A stretch of 64,000 nucleotides of DNA. It comes from CAZLMG01 sp964560765 (GTDB taxonomy: Bacteria > Bdellovibrionota_B > Oligoflexia > Oligoflexales > CAZLMG01). The stretch lies in the NCBI GenBank assembly GCA_964560765.1, contig CAZLMG010000016.1:1-64000 (forward strand), written 5' to 3'. Below, piece by piece: positions 1 to 7,827 of the stretch. The translations under genes and the position numbers were made by a program. The notes beneath the pieces are model-generated. The model did no database searches. It was not told the origin of the DNA and was given only the letters and a program-made list of their open reading frames with translations. Position 1 is the stretch's first letter; each line of letters opens with the position of its first letter.

Positions 1-33
1 CAGGGTCATCCCTATCCGCCACAGATGAGACCG

Positions 34-909
34 TTATTGCCGATAGGAAAGTGGACGAGGACCGTACGTCCCTTGGTCCCGATCGAAGTGGCAGCCCATG
101 CAGGTATGCGGCACAGGTCCACGCACAAACCCCTTACCAGAGTGAAACTCTCCCGCATCGCTCAAGCGTCCGGCTGCATCATAGGCATAAAAATCCCAAA
201 CATGCGTGGATCGCTCACGCTGCAAGATGACCTCTGTCTCCAAAACACGAATGGTGGATAACTCGCTTCCCTGCAAGGACTGGGCATCCAAAGTCAGCGC
301 GATCGACATTCCTAGAGATCTGGTTGCCGGCGAACGCAGCAAAACCCGCACACGCCCCTTGACTCGACTGGGAACGCGATCGTGGCGGATCCATCCTTCA
401 GGCAACAACCAATCGCCAAGGGTGGCTCCACCCATGCCAAACCCATGCCGGCGCATAAAGGCGTCGAGATCATCATCAACCTGGATATCCGATCGATTTG
501 CATGCCGTAATCGACGATATAAGCCACTTGCAAATAGATCTGTCTTTAAGCGCGACAAGACTGAAATACTCGATTCGGAATCTTCTAGGGATGCATAGAG
601 TGGCAAGGCTGCCGCGTGAACTTCAGCGCAACGAACCGTCCATCGCTCCGGGATTAACTCGGTTGCTCCTTTGGGAGTTGTTTCGGGAAAATCTCGACTG
701 GTCATCGTCGATAAGCCAAAGAGGATCTGAAAGGTCGAGACCGTCGGTCGCTGCCCCGGTCGCCGCAACGGCACCTCAATACTCGGCAACTGGTTGCAGG
801 TATCTGACCCAGCCACTACGGAACTGACCCGCGATTCTGGCGCGCAGGCGGCAAAAGCAGCAGCCCCTAGGATGATCAAAAGACGAATGACCGGCACCAA
901 AGCGAGCAT
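34..909 (-). CDS. Lipoprotein with C-terminal CxxCH heme-binding motif
   Basis: 291 aa. The N-terminus has a hydrophobic stretch ending in a lipobox-like AAFAAC, so the mature protein is probably a lipoprotein anchored in the envelope. Near the C-terminus (residues 270-274) the sequence CMGCH is a single c-type heme attachment motif, followed by a short Asp/Gly/Tyr-rich end. The middle, with alternating hydrophobic residues and VRVLLRSP-type strands, looks beta-rich. I do not recognise the family. Its start codon overlaps the stop of the upstream asparaginase gene (TAATG), so the two are translationally coupled and form an operon with the M17 aminopeptidase. A role as an electron-carrier or redox-sensing lipoprotein is only inferred from the heme motif; a chance CxxCH cannot be excluded. 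Confidence 0.75.
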   Translation of the reverse strand: MLALVPVIRLLIILGAAAFAACAPESRVSSVVAGSDTCNQLPSIEVPLRRPGQRPTVSTFQILFGLSTMTSRDFPETTPKGATELIPERWTVRCAEVHAAALPLYASLEDSESSISVLSRLKTDLFASGLYRRLRHANRSDIQVDDDLDAFMRRHGFGMGGATLGDWLLPEGWIRHDRVPSRVKGRVRVLLRSPATRSLGMSIALTLDAQSLQGSELSTIRVLETEVILQRERSTHVWDFYAYDAAGRLSDAGEFHSGKGFVRGPVPHTCMGCHFDRDQGTYGPRPLSYRQ

Positions 910-1445
910 TATCCCTGGGCCTCCTCAAAGGTCCCCTTGTCGCGATTCTTGCGGACGTTAGGCACGGTGAACAGGCGCCCATGGAAAGATATATAAAATC
1001 CGGGAGCGATGAGGCGGGATGCAAAGAGCGCCTCGGTCACATTTTGTCGCGCATCAGAATTATCAAAACCGATGGGACGCATGGCTCCCGTGAATATGAC
1101 GGGAACTGGCACTGCGCCCAATTGCTCGAAGCAGTAGCGTGCGGACTGGTCCATAGTGTCTGTCCCATGCAATACAACGATGGGAGTCGCCAGCACCAGT
1201 AACTCCTGCACCTTTGCACAAAGAACCTTTCGATCGTCCTCTGTCATAAAGAGTGAGTCTTTAGCAAAGAGCGGATGAAACTCAACCGTCGTGTAAGGCA
1301 AGCGCAGGTGACGGATAACTTGGTCGCGAATGATCGAGGTGCGATTTTCCAGAGTTCCATCGAGCTCGTCGTAAGACTTCTCGATAGTACCACCTGTCGT
1401 GATGATATTGACGGATTGGACGTGGTTGTCGGTCAACACTTTCAT
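909..1445 (-). CDS. Single-domain L-asparaginase (N-terminal domain only)
   Basis: 178 aa, about half of a normal bacterial asparaginase (320-350 aa). The catalytic features of the N-terminal domain are visible: TTGGTIEK with the nucleophile-type Thr20, HGTDTM with Thr95 and Asp96, TGAMRP, and VRKN with Lys166 at the place of the catalytic lysine. The C-terminal domain that completes the active site of the classic tetramer is absent. The reading frame ends naturally and the next gene starts within its stop, so this looks like a designed short protein rather than a truncation. Short stand-alone asparaginase domains are known as a group; their substrate is uncertain. Its ATG overlaps the stop of the aminopeptidase gene (ATGA). 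Confidence 0.85.
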   Translation of the reverse strand: MKVLTDNHVQSVNIITTGGTIEKSYDELDGTLENRTSIIRDQVIRHLRLPYTTVEFHPLFAKDSLFMTEDDRKVLCAKVQELLVLATPIVVLHGTDTMDQSARYCFEQLGAVPVPVIFTGAMRPIGFDNSDARQNVTEALFASRLIAPGFYISFHGRLFTVPNVRKNRDKGTFEEAQG

Positions 1446-2971
1446 GCGAGGGCCAGTCGGTGCGCCAGGTTTGCACCAACGCGCACACCAAATCCGGTGA
1501 TTTTTGTCGGCACATGCGCCAAGCCTTCGTCATGTTCAGCTGCGGAAAGATCTACATGCACCCAAGGCACTTTTGACTCGACGAATTGCGACAAGAAGTG
1601 TGCTGCTTCGATGTGATCGACGCCGCCCTTGAGGCGGCACTGCTTGATGTCAGCAATATCAGAATCCAGACACTTACCAAGATCTGGATCGCGCGGAAAC
1701 GGCCAGATGCGCTCGCCCGTGATCCGTCCAGCTTCGATCAACGCAGCATCCAAATCGTCACGATTGGTGAAGACACCACTGTAGCTGTCGCCGATCGCTC
1801 CCTGACACGCACCCGTCAATGTCGCAAAGTCCAAGATGCATTCCGCACCGTCACGACATGCCAGCGTCAATGTGTCGGCCAAAATCATCCTCCCTTCAGC
1901 ATCCGTGTGGATGACCTCGATACTCTTGCCGCTCAGTGAGTGCACGACGTCGTTGGGACGATAGGCGCGTTCATTGATCATGTTATCGGCAATAGCTAGA
2001 TAGCCGGTAACAGGAAAGGCCCACTGCTCTTCGGCAGCCACTAACATCAATGCGAGGGTGATGGCTGACCCCGCCATGTCGCCATGCATACCGTACATGT
2101 GCATAGCGGGCTTTAAATTCACACCACCGGTATCGTAGGTGATTCCCTTGCCAACAATCGCCAAGTGCCGACCTCTGACATCTTTGCCGATGGCTCCCTT
2201 GGGGCGGTACTGAAGCTTGACGATGCCCGCACCCGAATCTGGTGCCGCCTGCGCCACAGCAACAAAGGCTCCGGCGCCAAGCTTCTGGAGCTGCGCAAGA
2301 GATGTAAAGGAGTAAGTAAGACCCTTTGCCTTAGCTACCTCCTGCGCCAACTTCACATATCGTCCGCAAGTCAAGTCGTTACCAGCCATCTCCGAAAGAC
2401 GACGAACCAGATTTGTGCCGTGCGCCCGCGCCAACGCATGCCGCGCCAACTCGCCAATATTTGCATGCAGGGCCTTGGGCACTCGAAATGTCAGCTTCAC
2501 CTTCAAGTCAGGAAGCTGCCAATCGGCGTGTGCTCTTCGCGATGCGTATTTGAAATGCTCGTACTCACCGACAGCGGCTGCGGACATCAATGCATCAGCC
2601 ATTCGCGATGCCGAAATGGAGGGATCACCTAACTCGCACAAAACTTTTTGGGCCTTGATGGCACGCAACGGCTCCATGCTTTTTCTAGCTAAAGTCAGAC
2701 ATTGAAACATGGTCATGCTTGCATCATAGCAGGCAGCGACAACGCGCAGACCAGGATGCAGATCAAAGCTCGCGACTTCGCCCGCCTTGAACTTAAACTG
2801 ACTCTGCTTAACGAAAGTATGGAAAGCATCCAAAACGGGAACCGCAATCCCGCTGCGAGATCGACTATTCGCGGCAGCATCGAACCATGACTGACTCAAG
2901 ACGAGAATACAGCCATCGTACTTATCGAGACCGTGGGATTCAGGATAAGACACCAATTGTACGGGCTTCAT
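1442..2971 (-). CDS. pepA: Leucyl aminopeptidase, M17 family
   Basis: 509 aa from the ATG at 2971, which has GGAG six bases upstream; an in-frame TTG at 3046 has no such site and would add 25 unlikely residues. The C-terminal catalytic domain shows the M17 signatures: GKGITYDTGG with metal-binding Lys and Asp, and HTDAEGRM matching the family NTDAEGR block with His in place of the usual Asn. The N-terminal half is the less conserved M17 regulatory domain. The enzyme releases N-terminal residues from peptides using two metal ions in the cytoplasm. It is first in an operon with the asparaginase domain gene (4-base overlap) and the CxxCH lipoprotein. A 7-bp inverted repeat lies about 40 bases upstream. 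Confidence 0.92.
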   Translation of the reverse strand: MKPVQLVSYPESHGLDKYDGCILVLSQSWFDAAANSRSRSGIAVPVLDAFHTFVKQSQFKFKAGEVASFDLHPGLRVVAACYDASMTMFQCLTLARKSMEPLRAIKAQKVLCELGDPSISASRMADALMSAAAVGEYEHFKYASRRAHADWQLPDLKVKLTFRVPKALHANIGELARHALARAHGTNLVRRLSEMAGNDLTCGRYVKLAQEVAKAKGLTYSFTSLAQLQKLGAGAFVAVAQAAPDSGAGIVKLQYRPKGAIGKDVRGRHLAIVGKGITYDTGGVNLKPAMHMYGMHGDMAGSAITLALMLVAAEEQWAFPVTGYLAIADNMINERAYRPNDVVHSLSGKSIEVIHTDAEGRMILADTLTLACRDGAECILDFATLTGACQGAIGDSYSGVFTNRDDLDAALIEAGRITGERIWPFPRDPDLGKCLDSDIADIKQCRLKGGVDHIEAAHFLSQFVESKVPWVHVDLSAAEHDEGLAHVPTKITGFGVRVGANLAHRLALA

Positions 2972-3008
2972 CAACGGCTCCAACCAGCAGTTTAGCATCC
3001 AAGAGTGC

Positions 3009-3033
3009 GTGTTCCATGAGATACACGGAACAC
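3009..3033. repeat. Inverted repeat upstream of the M17 aminopeptidase gene
   Basis: GTGTTCC and GGAACAC are exact complements separated by 11 bases, about 40-60 bases upstream of the aminopeptidase start and downstream of the cyclase stop. It could be an operator or a leader hairpin; it lacks a following T-run, so it is not a classic terminator. Confidence 0.4.
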
Positions 3034-3085
3034 ACGTCCTCGGCAATGATAAGTGCTAGAAGGAACAGCAAGGGGCGCAGAGGTA

Positions 3086-5317
3086 CTAGGCCGCTTTATA
3101 GACTTCGGGTAAAGCTCCCGAAACTTCATGCACTTCCCAGAAAGTCAGAGCTTCGGCCTTGCCCTTTACTTTGACGCCATGAATGGGCGTCGCCTGCACG
3201 AAGTCGCGCACTTTTGCATAAACACTGTCGGTGATGAGAACCTGTTGCGGCTTGGCGACCGATTCTGCCCGCTGCGCCGTATTCACAACATCGCCAATCA
3301 CCGTGTATTCCATTCGATCACTACTTCCCAGACTACCCGCGACAACGGCACCAAAGTTGATACCAATGCCAATGCCAAACGGCTTGTGGCCGCGACGCTG
3401 AAGTTCCAGGGTAAAGTCGGTCATCTCGTGCACCATGGCATTCGCTGCTTCAACAGCTCTCCTCGCCCCATCTGGCTCAAAAGTCGGCACGCCCCAAACA
3501 CACAGCATGCAGTCACCAATGTACTTGTCGATGACACCACCGTGATGGCGAATAATCGCCACCATACGACTGAAGTACTCATTCAGAATGCTAACGACCT
3601 CTTCCGGCGACACGGACTCAGAAAATGCTGTAAAGCCGCGAATATCTGCGAACAGAATGGTCGCATCCATGCGCTGTCCTTTGATACTCACTTCGTCTTC
3701 ACCACCCGAGAGAATCTTTTTGGCTACCTTTTCATCAACGTAGCGGGAGAATGTCTTCTCAACATATTCGCGGCGAGCCAAGCCTTCAGCCATACTATTG
3801 ACGGCCTTTGCCAGAGAGCCAACCTCATCCTTCGATAAAACTTGCACCCGCGCCGCGAAATCGCCACCTTCGATGGCGCGAATTTTGGCCATCATCTCCC
3901 GAACAGGTTCAATGAGCGCATCTGCCAGAATCTTGCTGATGTGCATGGCTAATGCAACTGACACACCCCAAAAAATCATGTAGTTGACGAGTCCATTGAT
4001 AGCACCCGCGCTAGGCAAGCGCGCATACATGATAGGAGCACCAATATCGTTCCAATGAGAAACCACATACGACATGATGAAGGGAATGGTCGCCGCCACG
4101 CCAATTACTCGCATGGATGTTTGCAAGCTGCTCGACGAGCGCAAAACAGTTACCAGCAAGGAGCCAACGGTTCCGTAAAAGAGCAACGAACACATGATGG
4201 TCACTGCGTAGCGAATGTCCGCCACCTTGATCATGGGCGCAATGGTGCCCATTACAAACAGTGCCGACAGCGCGATCAGAATTCGCCAGCCACTTGAGAT
4301 CTTCGATAGAATCCGGGCAAATTTCACGCCGTGCATCAGAATACCAATCGCTTTGCTGACCCCATACCAAGCCGGCTGCAGTGCGTATCGCCAAAGATAC
4401 GGCCAAGCCAATACCAGCAACTCACTAGCCAGGATCATCATTAACACGCCAAAGGGCAAAGCTGCGCCCGTGCTCCAAAATTGGCCCGCAAGCAGCACCG
4501 GAATGAAGGCGCTGATCAAAAAAAAGTATTCTCGGACTTTGCCGCGAAGCTGCCCGCGTACCGCTTCAATCTCTGACCGCATGCGCCGACTCACAAGCGC
4601 ACCTAGGCCCCAAATGGCAACCAAAATGGCTGTCGTGACCGGCATGGGATAGGTCATCGCAGCAACATACGTCAACATGTAAGCCCGGCCAGGATGCGGC
4701 TCGGCATTGAAGAGATATTCACGAAAGAGCGCCTGCGCACCCTTGCGATCACCCGCATCAAACTTCTTCGAGGCCAACAGCAACTTGGGGCGTGGATCGT
4801 TGGGGTCGACCGCGATCGCTTCCTCAAGGGCGCGGATCTCTTTATCAGGCTGCCCCAACTTGTCGTAAAGCTCGGTCAGCATAAGGTAGTCAGCAACGCT
4901 CTTGTTACCTTTCGTCTCCACTTCGCGAATAATGGGCACGAGTTCCTTCAGATTTGCCATCTCAAGCAATTCAGGCACCAGCGACAGAATCGTCGACTCT
5001 TGAAACATCTCACGGGCAACTTTGGCGTAGTTCTGCGAAGCATCGCGACGAGTGCACTTTTCAATCGTAAGCAGTGCTTCAAGGTGGTGAGGCGAAAACT
5101 TAAGAATTTGCCGCGCTGCACCATTCGCACTGACGCAGTCGCCAGCTTTGTTGGCTTTTTCCAGGCTCGCAGTCAGGTCGTTGAGCTGCGCAACCGCATG
5201 TGCCGGTATCGCTGGCACATCTGCGCGTCCCTCGAACGAAGTGGCAAGAAGCTGAATCACTCCGACCGCGGCAACGAGCTGCCGTGTGGTGACACTTTGG
5301 CCTAGAATCTGAAGCAT
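3086..5317 (-). CDS. Membrane adenylate cyclase with TPR-like sensor region, HAMP and class III catalytic domain
   Basis: 743 aa. Order: hydrophobic N-terminus and signal-like segment (1-35), TPR-like helical repeats (about 40-205) with the PDKEIRALEEAIAVDPNDPR unit, several membrane segments (about 210-470), a HAMP linker (about 475-530) and a class III cyclase domain (550-720). Metal-binding aspartates are Asp558 (FADIRGFT) and Asp602 (YIGD). Lys598 and Thr672 form the Lys/Thr pair typical of bacterial adenylate rather than guanylate cyclases; Asn679 and Arg683 match the transition-state pair. The TPR part probably lies outside the cytoplasm and could sense a protein partner. It is transcribed alone, 114 bases upstream of the aminopeptidase operon. 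Confidence 0.9.
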   Translation of the reverse strand: MLQILGQSVTTRQLVAAVGVIQLLATSFEGRADVPAIPAHAVAQLNDLTASLEKANKAGDCVSANGAARQILKFSPHHLEALLTIEKCTRRDASQNYAKVAREMFQESTILSLVPELLEMANLKELVPIIREVETKGNKSVADYLMLTELYDKLGQPDKEIRALEEAIAVDPNDPRPKLLLASKKFDAGDRKGAQALFREYLFNAEPHPGRAYMLTYVAAMTYPMPVTTAILVAIWGLGALVSRRMRSEIEAVRGQLRGKVREYFFLISAFIPVLLAGQFWSTGAALPFGVLMMILASELLVLAWPYLWRYALQPAWYGVSKAIGILMHGVKFARILSKISSGWRILIALSALFVMGTIAPMIKVADIRYAVTIMCSLLFYGTVGSLLVTVLRSSSSLQTSMRVIGVAATIPFIMSYVVSHWNDIGAPIMYARLPSAGAINGLVNYMIFWGVSVALAMHISKILADALIEPVREMMAKIRAIEGGDFAARVQVLSKDEVGSLAKAVNSMAEGLARREYVEKTFSRYVDEKVAKKILSGGEDEVSIKGQRMDATILFADIRGFTAFSESVSPEEVVSILNEYFSRMVAIIRHHGGVIDKYIGDCMLCVWGVPTFEPDGARRAVEAANAMVHEMTDFTLELQRRGHKPFGIGIGINFGAVVAGSLGSSDRMEYTVIGDVVNTAQRAESVAKPQQVLITDSVYAKVRDFVQATPIHGVKVKGKAEALTFWEVHEVSGALPEVYKAA

Positions 5318-5499
5318 ACAGACCGCTCCCTGGCATGAATTGCGAAAGCACCAACCTTGATATCGACAGGCTGTGCCATTACTTAAGAAGTTTCTTACTA
5401 CTTTGCTGAAGACGCATAAACGACGACTTTATCTCATTTATTTTGGATAGTTAGGAGCCTGCGTCGCGCAACTACAGCGAATGACTCGCCGTCGACACC

Positions 5500-5528
5500 T
5501 TGCTGGAATGGACTGTTTTCCCTAGAAT
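5500..5528 (+). promoter_or_regulatory. Candidate sigma70 promoter of the small PilZ gene
   Basis: TTGCTG at 5500-5505 and TAGAAT at 5523-5528 with 17 bases between them, about 30 bases upstream of the GTG start at 5561. Judged by eye only. Confidence 0.5.
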
Positions 5529-5560
5529 TTTTGTAACGCATCCATTTCTAGGAGAAGCCC

Positions 5561-5863
5561 GTGGCCGTCGACAAATCGTTAGAAAATAAGCGCCGAATTG
5601 CCCGCAAAAAACCAGACCTCATGGACATGGCCTTGATTGATTTGGATCTCATGGACGAGTTTCGTGCCGAGCGTGCTGCTCTTGTCGTCGACATCACGCC
5701 AAATGGTGGCTGCGGCTTGGTGATGATCATCGAAAATTCTTTACGCCAAGGGCAGAACTGCCGAATCAAACTCGGTGACAAGAGTCCGAGAAAGGCGAAA
5801 GTAATCTGGCGAAATGAGGTTGATGAATCTCTAGTTCGGCTTGGACTTGAGTTCATCCCCTAG
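5561..5863 (+). CDS. Small PilZ-like domain protein
   Basis: 100 aa, starting at GTG with TAGGAG eight to nine bases upstream. A basic N-terminus (KRRIARKK) is followed by a short PilZ-like barrel: AALVVDITPNGGCGLVM stands where PilZ proteins have the DxSxxG strand, and KVIWRNEV plus LGLEFIP match the conserved closing strands. The first motif reads DITPNGG rather than DxSxxG, and the Arg motif (RRIAR) is present, so c-di-GMP binding is possible but not certain. Single-domain PilZ proteins usually act as diffusible c-di-GMP adaptors. It stands alone between the cyclase (divergent) and trxC (convergent, 24-base gap). Confidence 0.75.
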   Translation: MAVDKSLENKRRIARKKPDLMDMALIDLDLMDEFRAERAALVVDITPNGGCGLVMIIENSLRQGQNCRIKLGDKSPRKAKVIWRNEVDESLVRLGLEFIP

Positions 5864-5887
5864 CCTGATTTGGATAGGCAGCTGGCA

Positions 5888-6328
5888 TCAATTGGCGATG
5901 TCGCGCAACCATTGCTGAAACATGGGGCGCGACATTGCACCCGCTCGGCGGGCTTTTTCTTTACCCTTCGCGAAGACCACGGTCGTTGGTAAACCGCGAA
6001 CCTGGTGCAGCGCACCGGCGTCCGGACTTGCCTCCGTATCAACTTTTATAAAGATAAAATTTCCCGCATGTTTTTTGGCCGCAGCCGAGAAAATAGGAGC
6101 AAATGCGTGACATGGGCCGCACCAGGGTGCAAAAAAATCGACGATGACCGGTACGGGAGCTGTATGAATCGCTTTCGCTAAGGCAGCTCCATTGAGCTCC
6201 GCATAGTGGATATCGCCTTCCATGACCGATGCGCATTTGCCACACTTTGCCTGACTTTGCGCCGCCCTAACTTCGTCAATTCGGTTGACGACACCACACT
6301 TGCTGCACGGACGCAAGACCTGGGACAT
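5888..6328 (-). CDS. trxC: Thioredoxin 2 with N-terminal zinc ribbon
   Basis: 146 aa from the ATG at 6328, which has GGGAGG four bases upstream; a GTG at 6340 lies inside that ribosome-binding site. Four cysteines (8, 11, 29, 32) form the zinc ribbon that marks TrxC, and the thioredoxin fold follows with WCGPC at 69-73, the cis-proline region RGLPTTVVF, and a length close to the E. coli protein (139 aa). It reduces disulfides in cytoplasmic proteins and is often linked to oxidative stress. It is monocistronic, convergent with the PilZ gene and divergent from the Cys-rich lipoprotein at 6476. Confidence 0.93.
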   Translation of the reverse strand: MSQVLRPCSKCGVVNRIDEVRAAQSQAKCGKCASVMEGDIHYAELNGAALAKAIHTAPVPVIVDFFAPWCGPCHAFAPIFSAAAKKHAGNFIFIKVDTEASPDAGALHQVRGLPTTVVFAKGKEKARRAGAMSRPMFQQWLRDIAN

Positions 6329-6394
6329 ACAACCTCCCACATGAATTAAGACACCTAAAACGCAAGATAGAGCTCAATATGCGTCTGTCAAGTA

Positions 6395-6410
6395 GCAGTG
6401 AACTCACTGC
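6395..6410. promoter_or_regulatory. Palindrome between trxC and the Cys-rich lipoprotein gene
   Basis: GCAGTGA and TCACTGC, exact complements with a 2-base centre, in the divergent intergenic region. It sits just upstream of a weak promoter candidate (TCGACT at 6419, TAATAT at 6443, 18-base spacing) for the lipoprotein gene, a plausible operator position. Confidence 0.35.
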
Positions 6411-6475
6411 CCAAACAATCGACTAAAATGCCGCAAATATCGTAATATGAAGAATGGGCTAGATAAGGGGTTTGC

Positions 6476-6940
6476 ATGCATTTGAGTCTGCGTAACCGGC
6501 GCTGGATTGGAATTGTTGGATATGCGCTGATGGCGACCCTCGGATCGTCATGTAAGACCACAGATGAAATGGCAACCACGACAGGCCCAACTGCTGGCGG
6601 CGTGGTCGCCAGCAATCCAACGTTCATTTGTCTGCCCAGTGGCGAATGCCAAGTCCACTGCGCCGAAGATCACCAGTGCATTGGTATGTTGGATGCCGAC
6701 CGCTGCCCTGGCGAGATGCTTCTGGAGGCATGCTTTACAAGGCCCAAAGATGATACGGATGATTGGTGCCTCTTTCGTATGAACTTTGAAAGCGACCCAC
6801 AGCAGGTGACGCCACAATGTGTTCCCTCACCTGCTGACTGCGGCACGCTCTGCCCGGATAGTAAGTTTTACTCCGTCACCATGACTGAAGAATGTGACAT
6901 TGAAATTCCAGCGCAGCGTTGCGCCTGCTTTTGCGATTGA
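6476..6940 (+). CDS. Cys-rich lipoprotein with duplicated cysteine module
   Basis: 154 aa; ATG preceded by AAGGGG. A basic start and hydrophobic segment end in a lipobox (TLGSSC, Cys26). The mature part holds 13 cysteines. The cysteines fall into two related units: C52-x5-C58-x3-C62 with the text CLPSGEC, and C115-x6-C122-x3-C126 with CVPSPADC, the second followed by C140 and a CACFC end. The same module occurs in the secreted protein at 28713-29003. The pattern suggests a small disulfide-bonded fold exposed outside the cytoplasm. I do not recognise a named family. It is monocistronic or co-transcribed with the phosphatase 44 bases downstream. Confidence 0.8.
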   Translation: MHLSLRNRRWIGIVGYALMATLGSSCKTTDEMATTTGPTAGGVVASNPTFICLPSGECQVHCAEDHQCIGMLDADRCPGEMLLEACFTRPKDDTDDWCLFRMNFESDPQQVTPQCVPSPADCGTLCPDSKFYSVTMTEECDIEIPAQRCACFCD

Positions 6941-6983
6941 TCGGCGCAAGGCCCTGCATTTGGCCTAAGTGAGACTAGCCCAC

Positions 6984-7643
6984 ATGTCACGCACCATCAT
7001 CATCGGTGATGTTCACGGTTGCGCGGCCGAGCTACAGAATCTTATGGGGGCGGTCATTTTCGACCCCGCGACGGATCACTTGATCTTTGTCGGTGATTTG
7101 ATCAACAAGGGTCCCGACTCACTGGCCGTCTTGGACTACTGCCGAAATACTGGTGCAACTGCGGTAGTCGGAAATCACGAGCTGAGCTTGCTTCGCCATC
7201 AGCATACCGCGAGCCCAGACAGTTGGCAGGGCAAGCTCCTGGCGCAGATGGGGCCACGTCGCCAGGATTATTTGGAATGGATCGCATCGTGGCCGGCTTT
7301 TCTGGAATCCGATCAATTCATCGTTGTGCATGGCGGATTGGTGCCTGGTCGAGCTCCAGCTGATACGCCCCGCGAATGGCTGGCGAACATACGCACCTGG
7401 GATGGCGTGGGTAGCAACCTCAATCAAGCTGGCGACCCGCCATGGTACGAGCAATACACAGGTCGAAAGCTAATCGTCTATGGCCACTGGGCCGTCCAAG
7501 GTCTGACGATTCGCGACCATACTATTGGCCTGGACTCGGGATGTTGTTATGGCCGGAAGTTATCTGCGCTGATACTGCCAGACCGGCGTATCGTGCAGGT
7601 TTCGGCGCTACAAGCCTATTGCCCCGTTGGCGCCGAAAGATAG
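6984..7643 (+). CDS. Metallophosphatase of the ApaH / PPP family
   Basis: 219 aa from ATG 6984 (a GTG at 6969 would add five residues; an AAGTGAG sequence sits about 11 bases before the ATG). All PPP-type metal motifs are present: GDVHGC, GDLINKGPDS, GNHEL, VHGG, GHW and the GLDSGCCYG end block. This order and the length fit symmetrical diadenosine tetraphosphate hydrolase (ApaH, about 280 aa) or a related bacterial PPP phosphatase. The protein is somewhat short for ApaH, so the substrate (Ap4A or phosphoprotein) cannot be fixed from sequence. It acts in the cytoplasm with two metal ions. Confidence 0.88.
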   Translation: MSRTIIIGDVHGCAAELQNLMGAVIFDPATDHLIFVGDLINKGPDSLAVLDYCRNTGATAVVGNHELSLLRHQHTASPDSWQGKLLAQMGPRRQDYLEWIASWPAFLESDQFIVVHGGLVPGRAPADTPREWLANIRTWDGVGSNLNQAGDPPWYEQYTGRKLIVYGHWAVQGLTIRDHTIGLDSGCCYGRKLSALILPDRRIVQVSALQAYCPVGAER

Positions 7644-7827
7644 GCTTTGTCACACGATCGGCAATGCAGGATCATTAGGATCTCCTCGGTTCTTTATTAA
7701 AGCTCAAACCTAACCCCGATTGTTCGGGCACTCCCAACAGTTAAAGTTGCTGCTCAACGACTCCGAATCCCTATAACGGGAACTTTGTAGACAATTGGGA
7801 CGCCTTAAAGCGCAGGAAGGCTGGACA

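Noticed and set aside
4694..5305. 203-codon frame opposite the N-terminal region of the TPR cyclase
   Set aside because: Antisense to a well-supported gene, no signal or motif and no start signal.
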